Below the pieces are notes generated by a model. That model did no database searches and was not told the DNA's origin. It worked only from the letters and a program-made list of their open reading frames with translations. The position numbers were made by a program, and so were the translations under genes. From Nitrobacter hamburgensis X14 (GTDB lineage: Bacteria; Pseudomonadota; Alphaproteobacteria; Rhizobiales; Xanthobacteraceae), in assembly GCF_000013885.1 (NCBI RefSeq), contig NC_007964.1:372001-436000 (forward strand): a stretch of 64,000 nucleotides of DNA, given 5' to 3'. Shown here piece after piece: positions 40,645-48,674 of this stretch (the first letter of the stretch is position 1; every line of letters starts with the position of its first letter).

Positions 40645-41339
40645 GTATCTGCGTCCTATGATGAAGGTGCTGGCGAGATCGATATGGCCGCGCTGGAAGG
40701 CGAGCCTTGTTGGCTGGGCGTTGACCTTTCGTCGTCAATCGACCTCTCAGTAATCGTGGCATGTTCCGTGATGGCGACGGCTACATTGTGGTGCCGCATT
40801 TTTTCTGCCCGCAGGACAATTTGCGAGAGCGGCAGGAATCAACCGGCGCACGATATCTCGACTGGCAAGGCCGCGGCCTGATTACCGCGACGCCCGGCAA
40901 CGTGATCGACTTTCGCGTGGTCGAAGATCGCATTCGGGAGTTGTGTCAGACGTACTCGGTCCAGGAGATCGCCTGCGACCCCGCGATGGCGCGAAATCTG
41001 CTCAATAATCTCTTGGAAGACGGACTCCCGGCGATCGAACATCGCCAGGGCAGCTTGTCGATGATGCCCGCGATTGTCGAATTACAGCGCGCGATTATCG
41101 GTCGGAAGTTCAAGCACGGTGGCCATCCGGTACTTCGGTTCTGCTTTGCCAACGTCGAAGCTGAGACCAACGCGGCCGGTCATATCGTGAGATTCACCAA
41201 GCAGAAAAAATGGCTGTCGATCGATGACACCGTGGCGAGTGCCATGGCTGTGAATCGAGCCAGCGCAGGCGGCAGTGCGGCGGCTACGTCGCTGTATGAT
41301 TCAGATGATCGGGAGAGTGCTATCGCGGGTTTTAATTAA
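40645..41339 (+). pseudogene. Phage terminase large subunit, C-terminal fragment with frameshift
   Basis: The piece begins with ASYDEGAGEIDMAALEGEPC and WLGVDLSSSIDLSVIVAC, which is the start of the TerL nuclease domain with its catalytic Asp, then shifts by one base near 40762 to FRDGDGYIVVPHFFCPQDNL, RYLDWQGRGLITATPGNVID and FTKQKKWLSIDDTVASAMAV, the usual end of HK97-type terminases, stop at 41339. The whole ATPase half is absent. A missing T in TGTTC would explain the shift. It marks the remains of a tailed phage; no portal, capsid or protease genes follow. Confidence 0.8.
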
Positions 41340-41489
41340 ACAGGACTGCCGCCGCGACACTCTTTAATCAGCACCGCCATATCACTTCGCTACGCAGCCC
41401 ATCGATTGGACGGCGTGGCGGGCCGCTCTCGCCAAAAGCAACGCTGGCCAAACCAGCAGAATAATCGTCTCCCAGGCCGGCCTCTACTC

Positions 41490-42014
41490 TTATGGCGCCG
41501 CTGCCGTCTCGAACCGGACGATGCGCGGAGTCGATATCAGCTTGTCAGGCGGCAGGTACCAGATCCGGACGTTATCCCCATCGGCGATGCGGGTATGCTG
41601 CTTGCCGTCATCGCTCCCTTGATTGTTGAAGCCCGCTTCCAGATTGCCCCATGTGAGGTGGAATGCCACGCCGCCAACTGTGAAGTGCTCGAAGTAATTG
41701 TAGTGAACCTTGCTACCCTTGGATCTAGCTTGCCTGCTGCGCGTCAGTCGCCAGTCGTTGACGGGCCCCTCCACCATCTTGGCTTCTCCTCTGTGGACAG
41801 CGGCCTTGGCCCGATGATCGTCCCACCAGGGAAGCGCGCCGGCGGCAACGAGGGTGAACAAGCCGACAAGGATCAGAAAAATGCTGAACAACATTGATCG
41901 GGGCCACAGCATGCGCATACCAATACCCACAACAAGGAGGGCAACGCCAAGGCTCGGAAAGACCAGACCTACTCTGCCATCCCGAACCACATCGTAGATC
42001 AATGTATAATGCAT
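41490..42014 (-). CDS. Small membrane protein of unknown function
   Basis: A 174-residue protein from ATG 42014 (GGGAG upstream). Two membrane segments near the N terminus (GLVFPSLGVALLVVGIGMRM and LFSIFLILVGLFTLVAAGAL) and a soluble C-terminal beta-rich part (YFEHFTVGGVAFHLTWGNLE, DNVRIWYLPPDKLIST). The shape recalls DUF3592-type membrane proteins, though I cannot confirm the family. It lies between the terminase remnant and the transposase fragment and looks intact. Confidence 0.55.
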   Translation of the reverse strand: MHYTLIYDVVRDGRVGLVFPSLGVALLVVGIGMRMLWPRSMLFSIFLILVGLFTLVAAGALPWWDDHRAKAAVHRGEAKMVEGPVNDWRLTRSRQARSKGSKVHYNYFEHFTVGGVAFHLTWGNLEAGFNNQGSDDGKQHTRIADGDNVRIWYLPPDKLISTPRIVRFETAAAP

Positions 42015-42092
42015 CCGAGACCGCTCCCTGCAGCGGATGCAGGCGTCCATCGTCCGGGTGAGAGCATAGCGTCGAAAGTACGCCAAGCAACG

Positions 42093-42652
42093 CTAAGGGC
42101 GAAGATTGGGTGTACGATCTGGGCTCAACATCCTCTCGGGCTGCACTGTGATCAAGGATAGACCGACGATATCGCGGACCTTGTCGACAAATAATGGGTC
42201 GCTGGAAAGCTTGAATGTCTCCGAACGGTGCGGCTGCAAGCCGAAGGCGTTCCAAATCCGTCGGATCGTCGTGTGCGAAAAGCCGGTCGCGGTCGCCATC
42301 GAACGGATGGACCAGTGCGTGGCGTCGCTCGGCGTGGAGCGGAGCGTGCGATAATTGCAGCGACCTGATCGTCATCAATCGTGCGAGGCCTGCCAGGGCG
42401 GGCTTCATCCAAGAGCCCTTCGATGCGCCCCTTCAGAAAGCGCCGACGCCACTTGCCAACTGTATGCTCATGGACACCCAGTTCGTGCGCAACGGATTTG
42501 CTGGGTATGCCATCCGCGCATCGCAGGATGACGCGGCATCGCTCAGACAAAGAACGCGCCACGCGATGACGACGAACCTGCCGTTCGAGATACGCGCGCT
42601 CATCCGCGCTGAGGATCAAGGGAGAAGCCGGGCGTCCTGCCGTGTTGGCCAT
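42093..42652 (-). pseudogene. IS630 transposase, N-terminal part, frameshifted and truncated
   Basis: ATG 42652 begins MANTAGRPASPLILSADERA and carries the helix-turn-helix pair ELGVHEHTVGKWRRRFLKGR and LLDEARPGRPRTIDDDQVAA. Near 42330-42345 the frame changes; the continuation THWSIRSMATATGFSHTTIR and RRIWNAFGLQPHRSETFKLS is in another frame and stays similar to IS630 up to KVRDIVGL, about 42140. After that the sequence no longer matches and a stop follows at 42093. The DDE core is missing; the C-terminal piece is at 32142-32330. Confidence 0.82.
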
Positions 42653-42691
42653 AACTGCGCTCCCGCACTCTTGCGAATGCAGCAGATTATC

Positions 42692-42718
42692 ATGAAACGA
42701 ACTTCAGTTCCAGGTGAC
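42692..42718 (-). repeat. Right terminal inverted repeat of the IS630-type element
   Basis: Read on the minus strand from 42718 it is GTCACCTGGAACTGAAGTTC followed by GTTTCAT, directly after TA 42719-42720 and 40 bases upstream of the transposase start. It matches the left end and shares GAAGTTCG with the two adjacent MITE-like elements. Confidence 0.65.
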
Positions 42719-42720
42719 TA

Positions 42721-42792
42721 GTGTGGTGGTTCAGAAGTTCGCTTCATTGTCTCGGCAAGTCCGTCAAGCGAACTTCCGAACCCAAACCACAC
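42721..42792. mobile_element. MITE-like element 1
   Basis: A 72-base element between TA dinucleotides, with inverted ends GTGTGGTGGTTCAGAAGTTC and its imperfect complement ending AACCACAC. The ends share GAAGTTCGCTTCAT with the IS630 terminus (GAAGTTCGTTTCAT), so the IS transposase could have moved it. No coding capacity. It abuts the right end of the IS and shares its TA. Confidence 0.65.
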
Positions 42793-42811
42793 TAGAATCA
42801 TAAAGTTGCTA

Positions 42812-42881
42812 GTGTCCCTTTAATTCCGAAGTTCGCATCAAAGGTTGCTGCGAGGGTATGCGAGCTTTGGTATCGGGACAC
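42812..42881. mobile_element. MITE-like element 2, inserted in the 3' end of kdsB
   Basis: A 70-base element between TA dinucleotides (42810-42811 and 42882-42883), ends GTGTCCC and GGGACAC, with CCGAAGTTCGCAT inside one arm and ATGCGAGCTTTGG as its degenerate partner. It belongs to the same family as element 1, 19 bases away. It supplies the last 14 codons and the stop of kdsB. Confidence 0.65.
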
Positions 42882-43614
42882 TAGCCAGAATGCGGCGGGC
42901 GGTTTCGAGGTCGGCCGCGGTATCGACGCCCCGCGGCACGTCGTCCACGATCATGATGTCGATCCGCATTCCGCCTTCCAGCGCCCGCAATTGCTCGAGC
43001 CTTTCCTGCCGCTCAAGAGGTGAGGGCGGCAGTTCGACGAAGCGTTGCAGCGCTTTGCGGCGATAGGCGTAAAGCCCGATGTGGTGGTAGCGCGGGCCGT
43101 CGCCGTGCGGGGCGGTGGCGCGGGTGAAGTAGAGCGCGCGCAGCCGCCGCGGGGCTACCGGCGATCCCACGGCCTTGACGACATTCGGGTTGGTGGCCTC
43201 TTCGTCGCTGTGGATTTCGGCGGCCAGCGTCGCGATATCGACCGCGGGGTCGGCCAGCGGCTTAAGCACGTCGCGGATAATATCCGGGCGGATGGTCGGG
43301 AAATCGCCCTGCAGGTTGATGATCGTCTCGATGCGTCCGTCGGGGTCGAGACGGTCGAGCGCCTCGAAGACGCGGTCGGATCCGGACGGATGATCGGCGC
43401 GCGTCATGATTGCTTCGCCGCCATGGGCCGTCACTGCGGCCGCGATCTCGGGAGTGTCGGTGGCGACGGCGACGCGGCCGATGCCGGCGGTCTCGGCTCG
43501 CCGCAGGACATGGACCACCATCGGCAGGCCGCCGATATCCAGCAGCGGTTTCCCGGGCAGCCGGGTCGCGGCCATGCGGGCCGGAATCAGCACCAGCGTG
43601 CGGGTCTTGGTCAT
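42838..43614 (-). CDS. kdsB: 3-deoxy-manno-octulosonate cytidylyltransferase, C terminus altered by a MITE
   Basis: A 258-residue CMP-KDO synthetase: VLIPARMAATRLPGKPLLDI (nucleotide binding), RVAVATDTPEIAAAV, IMTRADHPSGSDRVFEAL and INLQGDFPTIRP. It activates KDO for lipopolysaccharide. The native text ends near TARRILA; the final residues SVPIPKLAYPRSNL and the TGA are encoded by MITE-like element 2. The terminal extension is outside the catalytic core, so activity is probably kept. In relatives pheA follows directly; here it is 10.7 kb away. Confidence 0.93.
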   Translation of the reverse strand: MTKTRTLVLIPARMAATRLPGKPLLDIGGLPMVVHVLRRAETAGIGRVAVATDTPEIAAAVTAHGGEAIMTRADHPSGSDRVFEALDRLDPDGRIETIINLQGDFPTIRPDIIRDVLKPLADPAVDIATLAAEIHSDEEATNPNVVKAVGSPVAPRRLRALYFTRATAPHGDGPRYHHIGLYAYRRKALQRFVELPPSPLERQERLEQLRALEGGMRIDIMIVDDVPRGVDTAADLETARRILASVPIPKLAYPRSNL

Positions 43615-43846
43615 CGGTCGGAAAGTCCACGGCCCGGAGAAAGTGATCGGGATTTGGCGCGGTTTTTCAAGGGTTGCGGCGTTTATACGGGTTGTCAGGG
43701 CACGGGCAAACCGTTATCTCGTCCCGCCGCCTGCCACGATCCGGCCAGCGGTTGCGGCGGCATTTCGTATTCCGTGGTCGTTTAGCCGGCCTTACAGTCG
43801 ACTTTCAAGGACTTGAAGCCTGACAACGACTGGAGCCTGACCGAAA

Positions 43847-44401
43847 ATGGGCGTTTCCGATATCAATAAATTTCTCGGCGTGCTCCTGGGCACGTGCATC
43901 GTTCTGCTGGTCATGAATTTCGTCGCCCAGGCGATTTTCGCGCCTGTCGTGCCGGCGAAGCCTGGTTTCAAAATTGACGTCAAGGTCAAGCAGGAACCGG
44001 CTGCGGCTGACAAGGAAGCCAAGCCGGCGGCGGAGGTGCCGATCGGGAAGCTGCTGCAAACCGCATCGGCCGAGGAGGGCGCCGCCGCAGCCAAGAAGTG
44101 CGCCGCCTGCCATACCTTCGAGAAGGGCGGACCCAACCGGGTCGGCCCCAATCTCTACGGCATCGTCGGCGAGCCGCGCGGCCAGGGCCGCGGATTCAAC
44201 TTCTCGGCGGCCATGAAGGCCAAGGGCGGCACCTGGACCTTCGACGAGCTGAACAAGTTCCTCACCAATCCGAAGGGATACATCCCCGGCACCGCCATGT
44301 CGTTCGCCGGCGTGCCCAAGGACAGCGAGCGTGCCGACATCATTGCCTATCTGAACAAGAACTCCGACAAGCCGGAGCCGCTGCCGGCCGCCTCGAAGTA
44401 G
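43847..44401 (+). CDS. cycM: Membrane-anchored c-type cytochrome (CycM-like)
   Basis: A 184-residue protein with an uncleaved N-terminal anchor (FLGVLLGTCIVLLVMNFVAQ), an Ala/Lys/Pro-rich linker and a class I cytochrome c domain: heme site KKCAACHTFEKGG, NLYGIVGEPRGQGRGF and axial Met in IPGTAMSFAGVPKD. CycM-type proteins carry electrons from the bc1 complex to aa3 oxidase in Bradyrhizobium relatives. It is divergent from kdsB, as in those genomes. A large palindrome follows the gene. Confidence 0.92.
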   Translation: MGVSDINKFLGVLLGTCIVLLVMNFVAQAIFAPVVPAKPGFKIDVKVKQEPAAADKEAKPAAEVPIGKLLQTASAEEGAAAAKKCAACHTFEKGGPNRVGPNLYGIVGEPRGQGRGFNFSAAMKAKGGTWTFDELNKFLTNPKGYIPGTAMSFAGVPKDSERADIIAYLNKNSDKPEPLPAASK

Positions 44402-44473
44402 CGCGGGCGATAGCGGGATGCGGAAAAGTGTGCAGCGGTTTTCCGCCCGCATCCCGCTTCTCAAAATATTGGA

Positions 44474-44530
44474 ATCGATCACGTTCATGATTTTAGATCG
44501 AATCGATCCAAAATCATGAACGTGATCGAT
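44474..44530. repeat. 21-bp perfect inverted repeat after the cytochrome gene
   Basis: The arms 44474-44494 and 44510-44530 are perfect complements around a 15-base loop (core GATCACGTTCATGATTTT). It is followed by GCGTTTTCGAGCGGAGCATG, reversed relative to the repeat at 14676-14724. It can act as a terminator for the cytochrome gene and belongs to the dispersed palindromic repeat family. Confidence 0.6.
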
Positions 44531-44869
44531 AGCGTTTTCGAGCGGAGCATGTCCTCGGGCTTGACCCCGAGGATGGCTATCGGTTCGCGACGAGGATTCT
44601 CCCGGCTACGCTGCCGGTCATCCTCACATATCAGCACGTTCGCCGCACAAGTGCGGGAGGTGGGGTGGCGTCATCCCGAAAAACCGACATAATCGGGCGA
44701 AACACCGCTTTGTGTTGCACCGTTAGAGCGCGATCAGCAAAAGTGATCCCGGTTTTGCGTCCCATCGCGCTCTAAGATATTGGGAATGTGCATGGTCTTT
44801 CGCCAGGCCGCTCACACTTTGGCGGATCATGCGCTAGTCCCTCGACCGACAGCTCGCAGGAAACCCGCA
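44531..44869. repeat. Mosaic of palindromic repeats upstream of the Yej operon
   Basis: No gene is supported here. CCTCGGGCTTGACCCCGAGG (44552-44571) is a palindrome; TTAGAGCGCGAT (44723-44734) and ATCGCGCTCTAA (44764-44775) form a 12-bp stem shortly before the first substrate-binding gene. These are the units of intergenic repeats common in this bacterial family. Confidence 0.55.
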
Positions 44870-46771
44870 TTGGCCTTCACCCGACGACGTCTCCTTCATG
44901 GCGGAGCCCTGATCGCAGCCGCTCCCGCGATCAAAGTCCTGACCGGCGCTTCACCCATCGAAGCAGCCCGTGCGCAGGCTGCGCCGGTCGATCTCAAGTG
45001 GCGGCACGGGCTTTCGCTGTTCGGCGACGTGAAATATCCCGAAGGCTTCAAGCATTTCGACTATGTCAATCCGGACGCGCCCAGCGGCGGCGCAGTGCGG
45101 CAGATCGGGCTTGGCACCTTCGACAATTTCAACCCTGTGGTGTCGGGCGTGAAAGGCTCGATCGCATTGGCAGTCGGGCTGATCTACGAATCGCTGACGT
45201 TGCCGTCGCTGGACGAGGTTTCAACGGAGTACGGCGCGCTCGCGGAGTCGGTCGCTTATCCCGACGACTTCTCCTACGTGGTCTACCGGCTGCGCAAGGA
45301 AGCGAGGTGGCACGACGGCAAGCCGGTGACGCCGGATGACGTGATTTTCTCGCTCGATTCGCTCAAGATGCATCACCCCCAATACGCGGCTTACTATCGT
45401 CATGTGGTGAAGGCCGAAAAGACCGGCGAGCGCGACGTCACCTTCACCTTCGACGCGCCGGGAAACCGCGAACTGCCGCAGATCGTCGGACAACTGATGG
45501 TGCTTCCGAAACACTGGTGGGAAGGCACCGATGATGCGGGCAAAAGGCGCGACATTTCCGCGACCACGCTGGAGCCGCCGCTCGGCAGCGCCGCCTACAG
45601 GATCAAAAGTTTCGAGGCGGCGCGCTCGGTCACGCTGGAGCGGGTCAAGGATTACTGGGGCCTGAATTCCAACTTCAATGTCGGCCGCAACAACTTCGAC
45701 GAATTGCGTTACGACTATTTTCGTGACGGCACCGTCGCGCTCGAAGCCTTCAAGGGCGGCCAGGTCGATTGGCGCACGGAAAACAGCGCCAAGAACTGGG
45801 CCACGGCCTACGATTTTCCGGCGGTAAAGGAAGGCCGCGTCGTCCTGGAGGAATTTCCCAATCGCAGTTCGGGCGTGATGCAGGCGTTCGCGCCGAACAT
45901 CCGCCGCGAGAAGTTTTCCGATCCGCGGGTGCGGCGGGCGCTGAACTTCGCGTTCGATTTCGAGACCATGAACCAGCAACTGTTCTTCGGGCAATACACG
46001 CGGATCGCGAGCTATTTCGAGGGCACCGAACTGGCATCGAGCGGTCTGCCCGAGGGTAGGGAGCTTGAAATCCTCGAACCCGTTCGCGCCGAAGTTCCGC
46101 CCGAGGTGTTCACGGCACCCTACAGCAATCCGGTCGGCGGCAGCTCGGAGGCGGTTCGCGCCAACCTGCGCGAGGGTATGAAGCTCCTGAAGGACGCGGG
46201 TTACGAGGTGCGTGGCGGCAAGCAGGTTGACGGCAAGACCGGCGCGCCGTTCGAGATCGAACTGCTGGCGGAAGACCCGAGCTTCGAACGGGTCCTGCTG
46301 TCCTACAAGCCATCGCTGGAACGCATGGGGATCACCGTCAGCATCCGGACGATCGATTCGACGCAATACGAGAACCGGCTGCGGACCTGGGACTTCGATA
46401 TGGTCGTCGCGTCGTGGGGCGAATCGCTGTCGCCCGGCAACGAACAGCGCGAGTTCTGGGGCTCGCGCGCGGCGGACATGCCCGGATCGCGCAATATCGT
46501 CGGCATCAAGAATCCCGCCATCGACAAGCTGATCGAGCGCGTGATCTTCGCCACGGACCGCGCCGATCTCGTCGCTGCCACTCACGCGCTCGACCGGGTT
46601 CTTTTATGGAATAACTATGTGGTGCCGCAGTGGACCTATTCGAAGGTGCGCACTGCGCGATGGGATCGCTTTGGCCGGCCGGCCGAAATGCCGAAGTACG
46701 GTCTTTCGGCCTTCCCGGCGCTGTGGTGGTACGATGCCGGCAAAGCGGCCAAGGTCGGCAATCGATCTTGA
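44870..46771 (+). CDS. Peptide ABC transporter substrate-binding protein, YejA type (first copy)
   Basis: A 633-residue family 5 extracellular solute-binding protein. Start TTG 44870 (AGGA eight bases upstream) gives a compact Tat signal FTRRRLLHGGALIAAAPAIK; an ATG at 44792 would add 26 residues and is the alternative. Family segments: LSLFGDVKYPEGFKHFDYVN, GLIYESLTLPSLDEVSTEYG, ARWHDGKPVTPDDVIFSLDS and SSGVMQAFAPNIRREKFSDP. The YejA branch binds oligopeptides, including peptide antibiotics such as microcin C. First gene of a five-gene transporter set; 14 bases before the second binder. Confidence 0.9.
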   Translation: MAFTRRRLLHGGALIAAAPAIKVLTGASPIEAARAQAAPVDLKWRHGLSLFGDVKYPEGFKHFDYVNPDAPSGGAVRQIGLGTFDNFNPVVSGVKGSIALAVGLIYESLTLPSLDEVSTEYGALAESVAYPDDFSYVVYRLRKEARWHDGKPVTPDDVIFSLDSLKMHHPQYAAYYRHVVKAEKTGERDVTFTFDAPGNRELPQIVGQLMVLPKHWWEGTDDAGKRRDISATTLEPPLGSAAYRIKSFEAARSVTLERVKDYWGLNSNFNVGRNNFDELRYDYFRDGTVALEAFKGGQVDWRTENSAKNWATAYDFPAVKEGRVVLEEFPNRSSGVMQAFAPNIRREKFSDPRVRRALNFAFDFETMNQQLFFGQYTRIASYFEGTELASSGLPEGRELEILEPVRAEVPPEVFTAPYSNPVGGSSEAVRANLREGMKLLKDAGYEVRGGKQVDGKTGAPFEIELLAEDPSFERVLLSYKPSLERMGITVSIRTIDSTQYENRLRTWDFDMVVASWGESLSPGNEQREFWGSRAADMPGSRNIVGIKNPAIDKLIERVIFATDRADLVAATHALDRVLLWNNYVVPQWTYSKVRTARWDRFGRPAEMPKYGLSAFPALWWYDAGKAAKVGNRS

Positions 46772-46785
46772 GGAGTTTCGCGCGG

Positions 46786-48672
46786 ATGAGGCAGCCCAGC
46801 CGCCGGCAGGTGATCGGTCTTGGTGTCGGTGCGGCGAGCGCGGCCTGGTTCCTGCCGGCTATCGCTGCGCCCGCGGCCGGTGCGGAGACCGAATCCCAAG
46901 GTGAATCTCATGGCATGTCGGCGTTTGGCGACCTGAAATATCCGGCCGATTTCCATCACTTCGATTACGTCAATGCCGATGCACCGAAGGGCGGACTGTT
47001 TTCGACCATTCCGTCGAGCCGTGCTTTCAATCAATCGTTCCAGACCTTCAACTCGCTCAACGCCTTCATCCTGAAGGGTGATGGTGCACAGGGCATGGGG
47101 ATGACGTTCACGTCGCTGATGGCGCGGGCCGGCGACGAGCCCGATGCGATGTACGGCCTGGCCGCGAAGTCGGTGCGCATCTCGGCCGACGGACTGACCT
47201 ACCGTTTCGCGATGCGGCCGGAGGCCCGGTTTCATGATGGGCAGAAACTCACCGCGCGCGATGCCGCCTTCTCTCTGATGGTCTTGAAGACCAAGGGGCA
47301 TCCCCTGATCACGCAGCAGATGCGCGACATGGTGAAGGCGGAAGCACCCGACGACACGACGCTGATCGTCACCTTCGCGCCGAAGCGCGGACGCGACGTG
47401 CCGCCGTTTGTCGCGGGCCTGCCGATCTTTTCGCAAGCCTATTACACCGCGCATCCGTTCGAGGAATCCACGCTCGACGTTCCGCTCGGCAGCGGGCCGT
47501 ACAAGGTCGGCCGGTTCGAGTCGAACCGTTTCATCGAGTTCGACCGGGTCAAGGACTGGTGGGGCGCCGATCTTCCGGTCAATCGCGGAAGTTACAATTT
47601 CGATACGGTGCGGTTCGATTTCTACCGCGACCGCGATGTGGCGTTCGAGGGCTTTACCGGTCGTAGCTACCTGTACCGGGAGGAATTCACCTCCCGCATC
47701 TGGAATACGCGCTACGATTTCCCGGCGATGACCGAGGGCCGCGTCAAGCGCGAGCAGTTGCCCGACGAGACGCCGTCCGGCGCGCAAGGCTGGTTCATCA
47801 ATACCCGCCGCGACAAGTTCAAGGACCCCCGCGTTCGCGAGGCGCTCGACTGCGCCTTCGATTTCGAGTGGACCAACAAGAGCATCATGTACGGCGCCTA
47901 CGTGCGGACGGTGTCGCCGTTCCAGAATTCCGACCTGATGGCGAGCGGCCTGCCGTCGCCGGAGGAAGCGGCGTTGCTGGAGCCGTTCCGCGGCAAGGTG
48001 CCGGACGAGGTGTTCGGCATGCCGTTCGTGCCGCCGGTGTCCGACGGCTCGGGACAGGACCGCAAGCTGTTGCGTAAGGCGGCACAACTGCTCAACGATG
48101 CGGGTTTTCACATCAAGGACGGCAAGCGGATGACCCCGCGGGGCGAGGTCTTCCGCGTAGAGTTCCTGCTCGATGAGCCGGCGTTCCAGGCCCATCATAT
48201 GCCGTATATAAAGAACCTCGGAACGCTCGGTATCGAGGCGACGCTGCGGCTGGTCGATCCCGTGCAGGCGAGGGCGCGGCGTGATGACTTCGATTTCGAC
48301 ATGATGATCGAACGTTTCGGCTTCTCGACCGTTCCGGGTGACTCGCTGCGGCCGTTCTTTTCGTCGCGGGCAGCAAGAACCAAGGGATCGAACAACCTCG
48401 CCGGCATTTCGGATCCTGAGGTCGATTCTCTGATGGAACAGGTGATCGCGGCCGATACCCGCGCCAGGCTCGTATTCGCCGCTCGCGCGCTGGATCGCGT
48501 CATTCGCGCCGGCCGTTACTGGGTGCCGCAATGGTATTCGAACGCGCACCGGCTGGCCTATTGGGATCTGTTCGGGCATCCGCCGAACCTCCCAAAATAT
48601 CTCGGCGTGATGGCTCCTGACATCTGGTGGTCGTCGCCGGCCAAACCGGCGTCGTCTGGGCAGGCGAAATAG
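46786..48672 (+). CDS. yejA: Peptide ABC transporter substrate-binding protein, YejA type (second copy)
   Basis: A 628-residue paralogue of the preceding protein. Tat signal RQPSRRQVIGLGVGAASAAW; mature start MSAFGDLKYPADFHHFDYVN, then NADAPKGGLFSTIPSSRAFN and ARFHDGQKLTARDAAFSLMV. ATG 46786 has GAGGAG ten bases upstream. It ends two bases before the permease gene. Tandem YejA-type binders with different pockets suggest a broadened peptide range. Confidence 0.92.
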   Translation: MRQPSRRQVIGLGVGAASAAWFLPAIAAPAAGAETESQGESHGMSAFGDLKYPADFHHFDYVNADAPKGGLFSTIPSSRAFNQSFQTFNSLNAFILKGDGAQGMGMTFTSLMARAGDEPDAMYGLAAKSVRISADGLTYRFAMRPEARFHDGQKLTARDAAFSLMVLKTKGHPLITQQMRDMVKAEAPDDTTLIVTFAPKRGRDVPPFVAGLPIFSQAYYTAHPFEESTLDVPLGSGPYKVGRFESNRFIEFDRVKDWWGADLPVNRGSYNFDTVRFDFYRDRDVAFEGFTGRSYLYREEFTSRIWNTRYDFPAMTEGRVKREQLPDETPSGAQGWFINTRRDKFKDPRVREALDCAFDFEWTNKSIMYGAYVRTVSPFQNSDLMASGLPSPEEAALLEPFRGKVPDEVFGMPFVPPVSDGSGQDRKLLRKAAQLLNDAGFHIKDGKRMTPRGEVFRVEFLLDEPAFQAHHMPYIKNLGTLGIEATLRLVDPVQARARRDDFDFDMMIERFGFSTVPGDSLRPFFSSRAARTKGSNNLAGISDPEVDSLMEQVIAADTRARLVFAARALDRVIRAGRYWVPQWYSNAHRLAYWDLFGHPPNLPKYLGVMAPDIWWSSPAKPASSGQAK

Positions 48673-48674
48673 GC

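Larger units (their letters stand above)
32131..42718. mobile_element. IS630-family element interrupted by about 10 kb of foreign DNA
   Basis: Both ends carry matching terminal inverted repeats (32131-32157 and 42692-42718), each next to a TA dinucleotide (32129-32130, 42719-42720), the target duplicated by IS630 elements. Transposase pieces lie in order on the minus strand: N terminus at 42652-42093, C terminus at 32330-32142. The middle of the transposase is lost. The inside carries phage-derived fragments, an autotransporter and other genes. The element separates pheA from kdsB, normally neighbours in this family. How the interior entered is unknown: insertion into the IS followed by deletion, or two IS copies recombining, are both possible. 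Confidence 0.7.
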
